Source of the DNA: Rhodanobacter denitrificans
GTDB lineage: Bacteria > Pseudomonadota > Gammaproteobacteria > Xanthomonadales > Rhodanobacteraceae
Assembly: GCA_003241385.1 (NCBI GenBank)
Contig: QFPO01000018.1
Span: 1-64,000 of the forward strand
Reading direction: 5' to 3'
Length of the DNA: 64,000 nt
How positions within the stretch are numbered: position 1 is the stretch's first letter; every line of letters begins with the position of its first letter. Positions 45,801-53,243 of the stretch are shown here, in pieces. The notes below the pieces were generated by a model, which saw only the letters and a program-made list of their open reading frames with translations, searched no databases and was not told the DNA's origin. The position numbers and the translations under genes are program-made.

Positions 45801-48530
45801 ATGGTCTCGGCCGATCCGGAGGCGAACGTGCTCGATCGCCCGGGCGGCATCTTCGTGCGCCCGGGCCACCAGATCTCGCAGGAGGACCGCATCCTGCTGC
45901 AATCGGCGGCGCGGGTGATCATCCACGACCAGCACGGTTCGCTGGCCGCGCAGATCGGGCGGCGCGAGCCCGCCGGCTGGACCCTGCCGCCGCTGCTGGC
46001 GGCCGCAGCCGCCGGCGAGGATCGCGTCGAACCGGTGGACCTGACCGCGTCGGCCGGTCTGCCGGTCTCCCTGAATCTCGCCGAAGATAGTGCCGCCTGG
46101 CCGTTCGACACGACATCCGGTGCATGCCTCCACGCCAATGGCATCGGTGCATTCGCCGTCGATGCGGGCGAGTACGTGATCGACCTTCGCGAGGGCAGTT
46201 CCACACCGGCGCCGTGGTCGAACGTGCTGGCCAACGAGGAACTGGGGACGGTCGTCAGCGAGAGCATGGCCGGTTATACCTGGTTCGAGAACGCGCACGA
46301 GTTCCGTCTCACGCCCTGGCACAACGATCCGATCGCCGACAGCGGCGGCGAGGCGTTCTATCTGCGCGACGAGGACACCGGATACGTGTGGTCGCCATTG
46401 CCGCTGCCGCGCCGCGGGCGCGGTGCCTACCGCACGCGCCACGGCTTCGGCTACAGCGTGTACGAGCACGTCGAGGACGGCATCGCCAGTGAACTGTGGG
46501 TGTACGTGGCGGTGGAGGATGCGGTCAAGTACTCGGTGCTGAAGCTGCGCAACCGGTCCGGACGCGCGCGCCGGCTCTCGGCGACCGGATACGTGGAATG
46601 GGTGCTCGGCGATCTGCGCGTCAAGTCGCAGATGCACGTCGTCACCGCGCAGGATGCCGACAGCGGCGTGCTCACCGCGCGCAATCCCTACAACACCGAG
46701 TTCAACGGCCGGGTCGCGTTCTTCGACACCGATGCCAGCGGCTGCAGCTTTACCGGCGATCGCACCGAGTTCCTCGGCCGCAACGGCAGCCTCGGCGATC
46801 CGGCTGCCTTGCGGCGCGAGCGCCTGTCCGGCCGGCTCGGCGTCGGGCTGGATCCGTGTGCGGCCATCCAGGTGCCGCTGTCGCTGGCCGACGGCGCGAG
46901 CGCCGAGACGGTGTTCCGGCTCGGTGTCGGCAAGGACCACGGCGCCGCCCTGCAGCTGGCGCGGCGCGTGCAGGGCGCGCAGAACGCGCACGACGCGCTG
47001 GATGCCGTGCGCCGTCATTGGCGCGACCTGCTGACGTCCGTGCAGGTCAGAACGCCCGATGCCGACGTCGATGCGCTGGTCAACGGCTGGCTGCCGTACC
47101 AGACCCTGGCATGCCGTTACGTGGCGCGCACCGGCTATTACCAGTCCGGCGGCGCGTTCGGCTTTCGCGACCAGCTGCAGGACACCATGGCCACGCTGCA
47201 CGCCCGGCCGGCCCTGACCCGCGCCCATCTGCTGCTGTGCGCGGCGCACCAGTTTCCGCAGGGCGACGTGCTGCACTGGTGGCATCCGCCGCAGGGGCGC
47301 GGCGTGCGCACGCGCTGCTCGGACGACTACCTGTGGCTGCCGCTGGCGGCGGCGCGCTACCTGGAGGTGACCGGTGATGTGAGCGTGCTGGACGAGGAGG
47401 TCGGTTTCGTCGACGGGCGTCCGGTCAGCGCGGACGAGGAGTCCTACTACGACATGCCGGCGACCTCGTGCCTGCGCCAATCGTTCTACGAGCATTGCGT
47501 GCTCGCGCTGCGGCGCGGCTGCCGGCTGCTCGGCGAGCACGGACTGCCGCTGATCGGCACCGGCGACTGGAACGACGGCATGAACCGGGTCGGCGAGGCG
47601 GGCCGGGGCGAGAGCGTGTGGCTGGGCTTCTTCCTCTACGACACCTTGCAGCGATTCATCGCGGTGGCACGGCGGTACGGCGACGCGGCCTTCGCCGAGG
47701 CGTGTGCGGCGCAGGCGCAGCGGCTGCGCGTCAACCTGGAGGCGCATGCCTGGGACGGCCAGTGGTACCGGCGGGCCTGGTTCGACGACGGCACGCCGCT
47801 GGGGTCCAGCCAGAGCGAGGAATGCAGGATCGATTCGATCTCGCAGAGCTGGTCGGTGCTGTCGGGCGCGGCGGATCCGGCGCGCGCGCGGCAGGCGATG
47901 GCGGCCATGGATCGCCATCTGGTCAAGCGCGAGGCGGGCATCATCCAGTTGCTCGATCCGCCGTTCGACCGGACGTCGAACGATCCCGGCTACATTCGCG
48001 GATACGTGCCCGGCGTGCGCGAGAACGGCGGTCAGTACACGCATGCCGCGGTATGGGCCGCGATGGCGTTCGCGCAGCAGGGCGATGCCGAGCGCGCCTG
48101 GGAGCTGGCGCGCATGATCAATCCGATACGCCATACGCAGGACGCGGACGCGGTCGCCGTCTACAAGGTGGAGCCCTACGTGCTGGCGGCCGACGTGTAC
48201 GGCGTGGCGCCGCACGTCGGGCGCGGCGGCTGGACCTGGTACACCGGCTCGGCCGGCTGGATGTATCGACTGCTGACCGAGTCGCTGCTGGGCCTGCAAC
48301 GCAGGGGCGAGGAGCTGCTGCTCGCGCCGTGCCTGCCGCGCGATTGGCCCGAGTACGAGCTGCGCTACCGCTTCGGCACCAGCGTGTACGTCATCCGCGT
48401 GCAGCAGATCGACGGCGGCGCGGCGACGCTGCAACTGGACGGCGTGGAGCAGCCCGGCTTCGGTTTCGCGCTGCTGGACGACGCCGGTGTGCACGAGGTG
48501 CAGGCGCGCTGGCCGCGGGCGCCGCGGTGA
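39831..48530 (+). CDS. ndvB: Cyclic beta-1,2-glucan synthase (NdvB/Cgs-like, GT84-GH94)
   Basis: A 2,899-residue membrane enzyme, the usual size of NdvB/Cgs. An N-terminal helical domain leads to membrane segments (about 425-480). A GT84 glycosyltransferase domain has YVISLDTDTRLPRDAAREL near 640. More membrane helices lie at about 835-1010. A glucoamylase-like domain has ISESGYNAVDARMNYQYRAFG near 1420 and RSFMAHHQGMGFLS near 1515. A C-terminal GH94 phosphorylase-like domain has the acid-bearing GTGDWNDGMNRVG near 2580. It makes cyclic periplasmic glucans from UDP-glucose for osmoadaptation and host interaction. The ATG at 39831 has GAGG 7 nt upstream. No export (ndvA) gene is adjacent. Confidence 0.93.
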   Translation: MPQAWRVFSRWLRLRRQLWRWRRAVSQKPVRAEAPLRAQLFNVEQMERHGRALALAHRVHARAGPERLLERLTENEGVLDDACNLLTRMVQDDMRVTPAGEWLLDNYYLVEEQIVTARRHLPKGYSRQLPSLSEGPSAGLPRVYDLSLEAIAHGDGRIDAETLRRFFAAYQSVTPLKLGELWAIPIMLRLALIDNLRRMAVQLMRDGEDHRLASEWAGLLNRTAAEDPKNVVLVVADMARSDPPLSGAFISELTRGLQGRGSVFSMPITWLEQWAAHGGQRIEELVHLESQQQAADQVSISNSIGSLRFLAEMDWREFVEDMSVVEHTLRRDPAGIYAQMDFSTRDNYRHVIEKIARLSGVDERAVAEIALDLARAAAATDPVPYQAHVGFYLIDDGVVRTRQAVAGTSGGRPVRLRLRRIPLPVYLIPIAVIVVAFTRGLLSAGLPLPGVAIGLTILLALLAFSELAIALVNWTATVLVPPHPLPRMDFSEGIPAQARTLVVVPCMLDGEAGVDRLAEALEVRFLANRDRHLHFALLSDFLDADQAGMPGDDALVAHAAHRIEQLNRRYAPERTDSRGGDLFFLFHRKRLWNPRERRWMGYERKRGKLAALNRLLRGGGGEDFVQVVGNTDVLSQVRYVISLDTDTRLPRDAARELAGTLAHPLNLAVFDERRRRVVRGYGILQPSVGTSLSGRPSSRYARMFGSEPGIDPYTRTVSDVYQDLFGEGSFVGKGIYDVDAFEHALAGRLPDDRILSHDLLEGCYARAGLVSDVRLYEDYPARYAADVRRRSRWIRGDWQLLPWLLPWVPRRDGGFERNPLSWLSRGKLLDNLRRSLVPASTLALLVIGWLFSPDPLGWTTWLLSLWALPVLLPALRDLFSLPVDMPLEAHLVQVGRSSLRQLLRAAVDVACLPYEACFSLTAILRTLWRLLVTRRQLLQWHPSSEVERSLGGVRAELLGMAPAPLIAVAIAALLAARQPAALAVAAPLLAAWLLSPALMAWLGRPRGRRGGKLSAFQSAFLGKLSRRTWAFFETYVRAEDHWLPPDNVQEHPALVVARRTSPTNIGLSLLANLAAWDFGYLQVGGVIERTRRVFDTLDALKRHRGHFYNWYDTQTLQPLPPAYVSTVDSGNLAGHLLTLRQGLLALADAPILAPATFTGLADTLAVLEDELAGLPAEGDAPSLALAEFRAALTQAQRAPPATFADADRLLVRLLQHAEGIAAVWPAGAAEPVHPHHWPTALIESCRSARNELEFLLPDADARTDQRIPTLRELLEHAANPLTVRRARERIHQLERLAHIAGQFSLMEYDFLYDRARHLLVIGYNVEEHRLDSGLYDLLASEARLCSFVAIAQGQLPQESWFALGRLLTEVDGNATLLSWSGSMFEYLMPQLVMPSYPDTLLDQTARHAVDAQIAYGERHDVPWGISESGYNAVDARMNYQYRAFGVPGLGLKRGLSQELVVAPYASMMALMVAPEAACQNLQRLTALGFGGQFGLYEAIDYTAARIPPGQTHVVVRSFMAHHQGMGFLSLVHLLRQQPMQRRFEADAEFQATVLLLQERIPHTGVFHPHEAEAQDSRAAPAETETQLRIFRDPNTSRPAVQLLSNGRYHGLLTSAGGGYSRHRDMAVTRWREDGTRDHWGSFCYLRDVESGEFWSTSLQPTCVPVEQYEAIFSDAKAEFRGRKRGYESHLEIAISAEDDIELRRLRLSNRSRHTRTIEITTYAEVVLAPAIADELHPAFSNLFVQSQIVREKQALLCTRRPRESDAPAPWMFHLVAVHDADIGAISYETDRARFLGRGNTPRRPSALVEQDALSDSEGSVLDPIVAIRCRIGLAPGQTASIDMVYGVGADREACIGLVDKYRDRRLADRVFDLAWTQSQVVRRQINASQADAQLYERLAGLIVYAHPLLRADARILLQNQRGQSGLWGHAISGDLPMVLLQIADAEHIELARQMVQAHAYWRLKGLRADLVIWNESQSGYRQQLQDLILGMVSADPEANVLDRPGGIFVRPGHQISQEDRILLQSAARVIIHDQHGSLAAQIGRREPAGWTLPPLLAAAAAGEDRVEPVDLTASAGLPVSLNLAEDSAAWPFDTTSGACLHANGIGAFAVDAGEYVIDLREGSSTPAPWSNVLANEELGTVVSESMAGYTWFENAHEFRLTPWHNDPIADSGGEAFYLRDEDTGYVWSPLPLPRRGRGAYRTRHGFGYSVYEHVEDGIASELWVYVAVEDAVKYSVLKLRNRSGRARRLSATGYVEWVLGDLRVKSQMHVVTAQDADSGVLTARNPYNTEFNGRVAFFDTDASGCSFTGDRTEFLGRNGSLGDPAALRRERLSGRLGVGLDPCAAIQVPLSLADGASAETVFRLGVGKDHGAALQLARRVQGAQNAHDALDAVRRHWRDLLTSVQVRTPDADVDALVNGWLPYQTLACRYVARTGYYQSGGAFGFRDQLQDTMATLHARPALTRAHLLLCAAHQFPQGDVLHWWHPPQGRGVRTRCSDDYLWLPLAAARYLEVTGDVSVLDEEVGFVDGRPVSADEESYYDMPATSCLRQSFYEHCVLALRRGCRLLGEHGLPLIGTGDWNDGMNRVGEAGRGESVWLGFFLYDTLQRFIAVARRYGDAAFAEACAAQAQRLRVNLEAHAWDGQWYRRAWFDDGTPLGSSQSEECRIDSISQSWSVLSGAADPARARQAMAAMDRHLVKREAGIIQLLDPPFDRTSNDPGYIRGYVPGVRENGGQYTHAAVWAAMAFAQQGDAERAWELARMINPIRHTQDADAVAVYKVEPYVLAADVYGVAPHVGRGGWTWYTGSAGWMYRLLTESLLGLQRRGEELLLAPCLPRDWPEYELRYRFGTSVYVIRVQQIDGGAATLQLDGVEQPGFGFALLDDAGVHEVQARWPRAPR

Positions 48531-48733
48531 GGTCGTGCACGGTCGACGCGGCAGGGCGGTCGGGCGGCCCTCGGTCGTGAGCGGTCTCGCGGCAGGCGGC
48601 AAGCCGGGATCTGCACCGATTACGAGCGGTCCGCTCGATCACGTCGGCCGGCGCGCGCGATGATCGGGTGCGCGTGAGCGGAGATTTCGAGGTCGGTTGG
48701 CAAGCGTCGCGCCGGTGGGCGTAGCATCGGCTC

Positions 48734-49564
48734 ATGGCTTCGATACATCGGCCTCCGGTTCCGGCGCTGCGCGGCCTCGTCGCGTCGGTCTGGGCGCAGG
48801 ATCCAGGTCCGTCCGCGCCGGCGGCGCGGCATGCCGCGCTCGAACACGTGCTGCCGACCGGTGCGACGCATATCGCCGTGCGCATCGGCGGCGAGCCGCT
48901 GCGGATCTTCGACGATGCGGCCGATCGGCGCGGGCATCGTCTCGGTCATGCGGTGGTCGGCGGCGCGCGCACGGCCTATCACCTGCGCGACATCTCGCAG
49001 CCGTCGGTCTCGGTCGGTGCCGTGCTGCGCCCGGGGGCGGCGGCCGTTCTGCTCGGCGCACCCGAATCCGCACTGGCCGGGCACCATACGCCGCTGGAAT
49101 GCCTGCCGGCCGCCGGCGAGGTCGATGCGCTGCTGTCGGCATTGCATGCGTGCGGCGAGGCGGTGACGCGTCTGGCCGTCTTCGAGCACTGGCTGTGCGG
49201 ACGTGCCGCAGGCCGGGGCTGCGCCGTGCATCCGGCCCTGGCCGGAATCCTGCTGCGACCCGGTCGTCACGGCCTGCGCGTCGGCGAACTGGTGCAGGAG
49301 AGCGGGCTCAGTCATCGGCATTGCATCGCGATGTTCCGGCAGGCGACCGGGCTGGCGCCGGCCGAGTGGCTGCGGCTGCAGCGCTTCTCGCATGCGTTGG
49401 ATCTGGCGTGCGATCCGTCCCTGGGTTGGGCCGAGATCGCGGCCGCGAGCGGCTTCGCGGACCAGGCGCATCTGTCCAACACGTTCCGCGCCGTAGCGGG
49501 GCTGACGCCGTCCGCGTGGCGGCTGCGGGCGGATCCCGCTACGCCGCGCCACGTGCCGCGCTGA
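48734..49564 (+). CDS. AraC-family regulator (DUF6597-type N-terminus)
   Basis: A 276-residue regulator. The N-terminal cupin-like part (about 1-145) starts RPPVPALRGLVASVWAQDP and has HVLPTGATHIAVRIGG. The C-terminal AraC domain (about 160-262) has ESGLSHRHCIAMFRQATGLAPAEWLRLQRFSHALDLA and SGFADQAHLSNTFRAVAGLTPSAWR. It precedes the VOC-protein gene by 79 bp on the same strand. Ligand and targets are unknown. Confidence 0.85.
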   Translation: MASIHRPPVPALRGLVASVWAQDPGPSAPAARHAALEHVLPTGATHIAVRIGGEPLRIFDDAADRRGHRLGHAVVGGARTAYHLRDISQPSVSVGAVLRPGAAAVLLGAPESALAGHHTPLECLPAAGEVDALLSALHACGEAVTRLAVFEHWLCGRAAGRGCAVHPALAGILLRPGRHGLRVGELVQESGLSHRHCIAMFRQATGLAPAEWLRLQRFSHALDLACDPSLGWAEIAAASGFADQAHLSNTFRAVAGLTPSAWRLRADPATPRHVPR

Positions 49565-49643
49565 AAGCCGACAGGTCAAATCGCTGCAAGACGGCGCGGG
49601 GGCGTGACTTCACAATGGCGCATCGTCCAACGAGGGAGTCGCC

Positions 49644-50090
49644 ATGGCCGTCCAGGAACTCTATGCCTATCTGTGCGTGCGCGATGCCGCGGCCGCAATC
49701 GATTTCTACGCGCGCGCGTTCGGCGCGCGTGAGCTGTTCCGCCGGACCGAGCCCGGCGGCCGGGTCGGTCATGCCGAGATCGATCTGGACGGCCATGTGC
49801 TGATGCTGTCGGAGGAGTATCCGGAGCTGGGCGTGCGCAGTCCCGATGGTCTCGCCGCGACGGCGGTTACGCTGCACCTGCACGTGGAGGATGCCGATGC
49901 GCTGGTCGCGCGCGCCGTGGCGGCCGGCGGCACGCTCGAGCGCGGTCTGCAGGACCATTTCTACGGCGAGCGCTCCGGCACGGTGCGCGATCCGTTCGGT
50001 CACCGCTGGCTGATCGGCCATGCGATCGAGACGGTGACGCCGGAGGAGATGCAGCGGCGCTACACGGCCCTGTTCGAATCGGCGTCCTGA
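49644..50090 (+). CDS. VOC-family (glyoxalase/PhnB-like) protein
   Basis: A 148-residue protein with the paired beta-alpha-beta modules of the vicinal-oxygen-chelate fold. Segments include AYLCVRDAAAAIDFYARAFGARELFR, GHAEIDLDGHVLMLSEEYP, TLHLHVEDADALVARAVAAGG and VRDPFGHRWLIGHAIE with the usual Glu/His metal ligands. Related to PhnB/YdhR-type proteins of unknown substrate. It lies downstream of an AraC gene and probably shares its control. Confidence 0.88.
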   Translation: MAVQELYAYLCVRDAAAAIDFYARAFGARELFRRTEPGGRVGHAEIDLDGHVLMLSEEYPELGVRSPDGLAATAVTLHLHVEDADALVARAVAAGGTLERGLQDHFYGERSGTVRDPFGHRWLIGHAIETVTPEEMQRRYTALFESAS

Positions 50091-50351
50091 CGACATCGCG
50101 TCGTCGCGATACGGCCGCCGCTCGCCGCGTCGCCGCTCGGCTCGTCGTCCGCGCGGCCGGCTCGCTCTTCGAGCTCCGAGGTCACGATGCATGCCCGGAC
50201 GGATGCCGAGTCGTCCACACGGCTGCCCTCGTCGGTGCCGGCATCGGCCTGCGCGCGCCGTATGCCGATGCGCGGCATTGATCGCGCGCGTGCACGACAC
50301 CATGCGCGATGCCGCCACCGACGCGCCACGGCCACGCCGTATGCTGCGGCC

Positions 50352-51230
50352 ATGCATTCGGACGCATCTTCGGCACCGTTGCGCGGCCAGCGGATGCAGG
50401 CGACGCCGCTCGCGCCGCGCCTGCGTCCGGGCAGCGGCGCGGCCGGCATCGAGCGCCTGGAAGCGGCCTTCGCCGGGCGGCCGTTCGCGCCGCATCGGCA
50501 CGACACCTATGCGATCGGCATCACCTCGGCCGGCGTGCAGACGTTCGGCTACCGCGGCGCGCGCCGCCATTGCCTCGTCGGCGACGCGCATGTGCTGCAT
50601 CCGGACGAGCTGCACGACGGCGCCGCCGGCACCGAGGCCGGATTCGGCTATCGGATTCTCTACGTCGATCCGGCGGCGATCCGGCACGCGATCGGCGGAC
50701 GCCCACTGCCGTTCGTCGCCGATCCGGTGATCCGCACCGATGCGGTCGACGCCGGCTTGCGCGCCTGTCTGGCCGATCTCGACGCGCCGCTCGATGAGCT
50801 CGATGCGACCCAGATGCTCGCGTCGGTCGGCGATCTGCTGCTGCGCCACGCGCATGCGCAGCCGCTGCGTGCCGCGCCGCTGGCCTTGCCGGCGCTGCTG
50901 CGCGTGCGCGATCTGATCGTCGCCGACCCGGCCGCGCGGCAGCCGATGAGCGTCTACGAAGCCGTCGCAGGCCTCGATCGCTGGACGATCGCACGGCAGT
51001 TCCGCCTCGCGTTCGGCACCAGTCCGACGCGGTTCCGCACGATGCGCCGGCTCGACCGTGCGCGGCGGGCGATCGCCGCCGGAGACCCATTGCGCGATGC
51101 CGCGTTGGAAGCGGGCTTCGCGGACCAGAGCCATCTGACGCGGCTGTTCAAGCGCGCCTACGGCATGACGCCGGCGACCTGGGCCACGGCGCTCGCGCCG
51201 AACGGCCGCGCGGTCACAGCCCGCCGGTGA
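50352..51230 (+). CDS. AraC-family regulator
   Basis: A 292-residue regulator. The N-terminal cupin has HRHDTYAIGITSAGVQTFGYRG and LHPDELHDGAAGTEAGFGYR. The C-terminal AraC helix-turn-helix has YEAVAGLDRWTIARQFRLAFGTSPTRFRTMRRLDRARRAIA and AGFADQSHLTRLFKRAYGMTPATW. The ATG at 50352 was chosen since the 165 bp before it are low-quality sequence for a protein. Its 3' end overlaps the convergent SDR gene by 17 bp. Confidence 0.85.
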   Translation: MHSDASSAPLRGQRMQATPLAPRLRPGSGAAGIERLEAAFAGRPFAPHRHDTYAIGITSAGVQTFGYRGARRHCLVGDAHVLHPDELHDGAAGTEAGFGYRILYVDPAAIRHAIGGRPLPFVADPVIRTDAVDAGLRACLADLDAPLDELDATQMLASVGDLLLRHAHAQPLRAAPLALPALLRVRDLIVADPAARQPMSVYEAVAGLDRWTIARQFRLAFGTSPTRFRTMRRLDRARRAIAAGDPLRDAALEAGFADQSHLTRLFKRAYGMTPATWATALAPNGRAVTARR

Positions 51231-51972
51231 CCGGCAGCACTGCGCCGGTGACGTAGGACGCCTGCGCCGACATCAGCCAGGCGACCGCGGCTGCGATCTC
51301 GTCGGGCCGGGCGGGACGGCCCATCGGGATTCGCGCGGCGACGCGCGCCGCGCGATCGGGCATGCCGGCGCGGGCGTGAATCGTCGTGTCGGCGGTGCCG
51401 GGCGCGACCGCATTGACGCGGATGCGATCGGCGGCGAGCTCGCGCGCGAGACCGACGCTGAGCGTGTCCAGCGCGGCCTTGGTCGCTGCATAGGCGACGT
51501 ACTCGTGCGGCGAGCCGGTGCGCGCGGCGACCGAGGAGACGTTGACGATCGCCGCCTCGATGCCGCGGCCGCGCCAGCGCCGTGCGGCCTCGCGGCACAG
51601 CCTCACGCTCGCGACCAGATTGACCGCGACGACGCGCTGCAGCTCCTCGTCGCTCAGCTGCGCGAACGGTCCGATCCGGCCGGTGACACCGGCATTGTTG
51701 ACGAGGCCGGTCACGGTGCCGAGCGCTTCGGCCGCGTCGAACAGCTGCCGCGGTGCATCGTCGGCCGTCACGTCGATGCGCACCGCCTGCACCACGCGGC
51801 CGGCGTCGTGCAGCGCGGTCTCCACCGCGGCGGCTTCGTCGTCCGAATGCGAGTGCGCGAACACGACGGCGTGACCGTCGGCGCAGAGCCGCTCGACGAT
51901 GCAGCGGCCGATGCCGCGCGATCCGCCGGTGACGATCGTGACCGGGCGCGCGCCGGCTGCGGCTACGGTCAC
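51214..51972 (-). CDS. SDR oxidoreductase (FabG-like)
   Basis: A 252-residue SDR: GGSRGIG near 17, NNAG near 95, Ser in IVNVSSVAARTG, Y-x3-K in YAATKAALDTLS. It starts at GTG 51972, overlapping the upstream HIBADH-like gene by 4 bp (GTGA), so they form an operon. FabG-like sugar or hydroxy-acid dehydrogenase is likely; its substrate is unknown. Confidence 0.85.
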   Translation of the reverse strand: MTVAAAGARPVTIVTGGSRGIGRCIVERLCADGHAVVFAHSHSDDEAAAVETALHDAGRVVQAVRIDVTADDAPRQLFDAAEALGTVTGLVNNAGVTGRIGPFAQLSDEELQRVVAVNLVASVRLCREAARRWRGRGIEAAIVNVSSVAARTGSPHEYVAYAATKAALDTLSVGLARELAADRIRVNAVAPGTADTTIHARAGMPDRAARVAARIPMGRPARPDEIAAAVAWLMSAQASYVTGAVLPVTGGL

Positions 51973-52859
51973 GAGGCGGCATCCGGCACGGCGTCGGTCC
52001 GCGCCTCGATCGCACGGATCACCGCGGCCATGTCGGCCCCGCCGTGGCCGAGCGCGAGCGTCTCGGCATACAGCGCATGGCAGACGTCGAGCAGCGGCGA
52101 GGCGATCCGCGCGCCGCGGGCGGCCTCGGCGATCAGGCGGTTGTTCTTGAGCACGTCGCCGATCGCGGCCTGCACCGAGTAGTCGCCGGCGACGAGCTTG
52201 GCGGTCTTGGCACGCGAGACGATGCTCGCCATCGGGCCGGCATCGAGCACCTCGGCGACCTGCTGCAGATCCAGGCCCTGGCGCGCGGCGAAATGCATCG
52301 CCTCGCACAGACCGGTCACCTGCGTGATCAGGAACAGATTGACCGCCAGCTTCATCCGCGAGGCGCCGGGCACGGCGCCGCAATCGGTGGTCCGCCGGCA
52401 GATCGGCGCGAGCAGTGGCCGGACCGGGTCGATCGCGGCCGCGTCGCCGGCCAGCATCGCGATCAGCTCGCCGCGTTCGGCCGGGCCGCGCGAGCCGGAG
52501 ACCGGCGCCTCGACGTAGCGGCCGCCGGCGGCACCGATCTCGTCGCCGAGCCGGCGCGACCGTTCCGGCGCGATCGTGCCCATCTGGACGATCGTGCGTC
52601 CGGCGACGCGATCGCCGAAGGACGAGGTGCCGCGTGCGAGCACCGCGTCGATCGCGGCCTCGTCGGCCAGCATCAGCAGCACGATCTGCGCGCGCGAGAA
52701 CACCTCGGCGGCATCGGCCGCGATCTCGGCACCGGCCGCGTGCAGCGGCGCGCAGCGTTCCGGCGAGCGGTTCCAGACCAGCAGCCGTTGGCCGGCCTGC
52801 GCGAGGCGCAGCGCCATCGGCTGGCCCATGACGCCGAGTCCGATGAAACCGATCGGCAT
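51969..52859 (-). CDS. NAD(P)-dependent 3-hydroxyisobutyrate dehydrogenase-like oxidoreductase
   Basis: A 296-residue beta-hydroxyacid dehydrogenase. GLGVMGQPMALRLAQAG is the Rossmann loop, VEAPVSGSRGPAERGELIAMLAGD the substrate loop, and MKLAVNLFLITQVTGLCEAMHFA carries the catalytic Lys and Asn. Similar enzymes reduce succinic semialdehyde or tartronate semialdehyde. The ATG at 52859 has AGGAG 8 nt upstream. It is coupled to the SDR gene downstream. Confidence 0.88.
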   Translation of the reverse strand: MPIGFIGLGVMGQPMALRLAQAGQRLLVWNRSPERCAPLHAAGAEIAADAAEVFSRAQIVLLMLADEAAIDAVLARGTSSFGDRVAGRTIVQMGTIAPERSRRLGDEIGAAGGRYVEAPVSGSRGPAERGELIAMLAGDAAAIDPVRPLLAPICRRTTDCGAVPGASRMKLAVNLFLITQVTGLCEAMHFAARQGLDLQQVAEVLDAGPMASIVSRAKTAKLVAGDYSVQAAIGDVLKNNRLIAEAARGARIASPLLDVCHALYAETLALGHGGADMAAVIRAIEARTDAVPDAAS

Positions 52860-53243
52860 GTTCGTCTCCTGATTCGAGTCGGGTGGCGCCGCGGGACGGG
52901 CGCCTGCGGCACGACTACGGTAGCGGGCGCACGCGCGATCGTCTTGAACGTTCGTGCAGCGCGCGCGTGGCAGGCGTCGGCGATCGCCCGCGCTGCCGGG
53001 TAGCGCGCAGTGTTCCAGGCTGCGTCGTGACCCGCGCGTCACGGCGTGCTCCGCCGTACGCGCGTCGCGAGCGACGCGTGCCGGGTCATGCTCGATGTGA
53101 CATGGCCGCGGCGAGGGCGTTTCGCGTCGCGCGCCACCGCGCGGACGGGACGGCGCTGCGTTCGTGTCGGCGCGGACGCCGATCGAAGCGATGGAGACGG
53201 GGCCGGCGTCGGACGGTCCCGGCCGCACGCGGGCTCAGGTCGC
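52860..53243. other. Intergenic region with two consecutive hairpins
   Basis: About 384 bp between the HIBADH-like gene start and the end of sensor kinase 2 (both minus strand). Two adjoining inverted repeats occur: ACGGCG-TGCTC-CGCCGT (53041-53057) and CGCGTCGC-GA-GCGACGCG (53061-53078). No T-tract follows on either strand, so a classical terminator is not certain. No gene seen. Confidence 0.45.

Noticed and set aside
39807..48602. A 2,931-codon open frame on the minus strand opposite ndvB
   Set aside because: It is a product of strong GC bias at third codon positions. The translation is rich in Arg, Gln and His, has no domain, and the plus-strand frame is an unmistakable glucan synthase.
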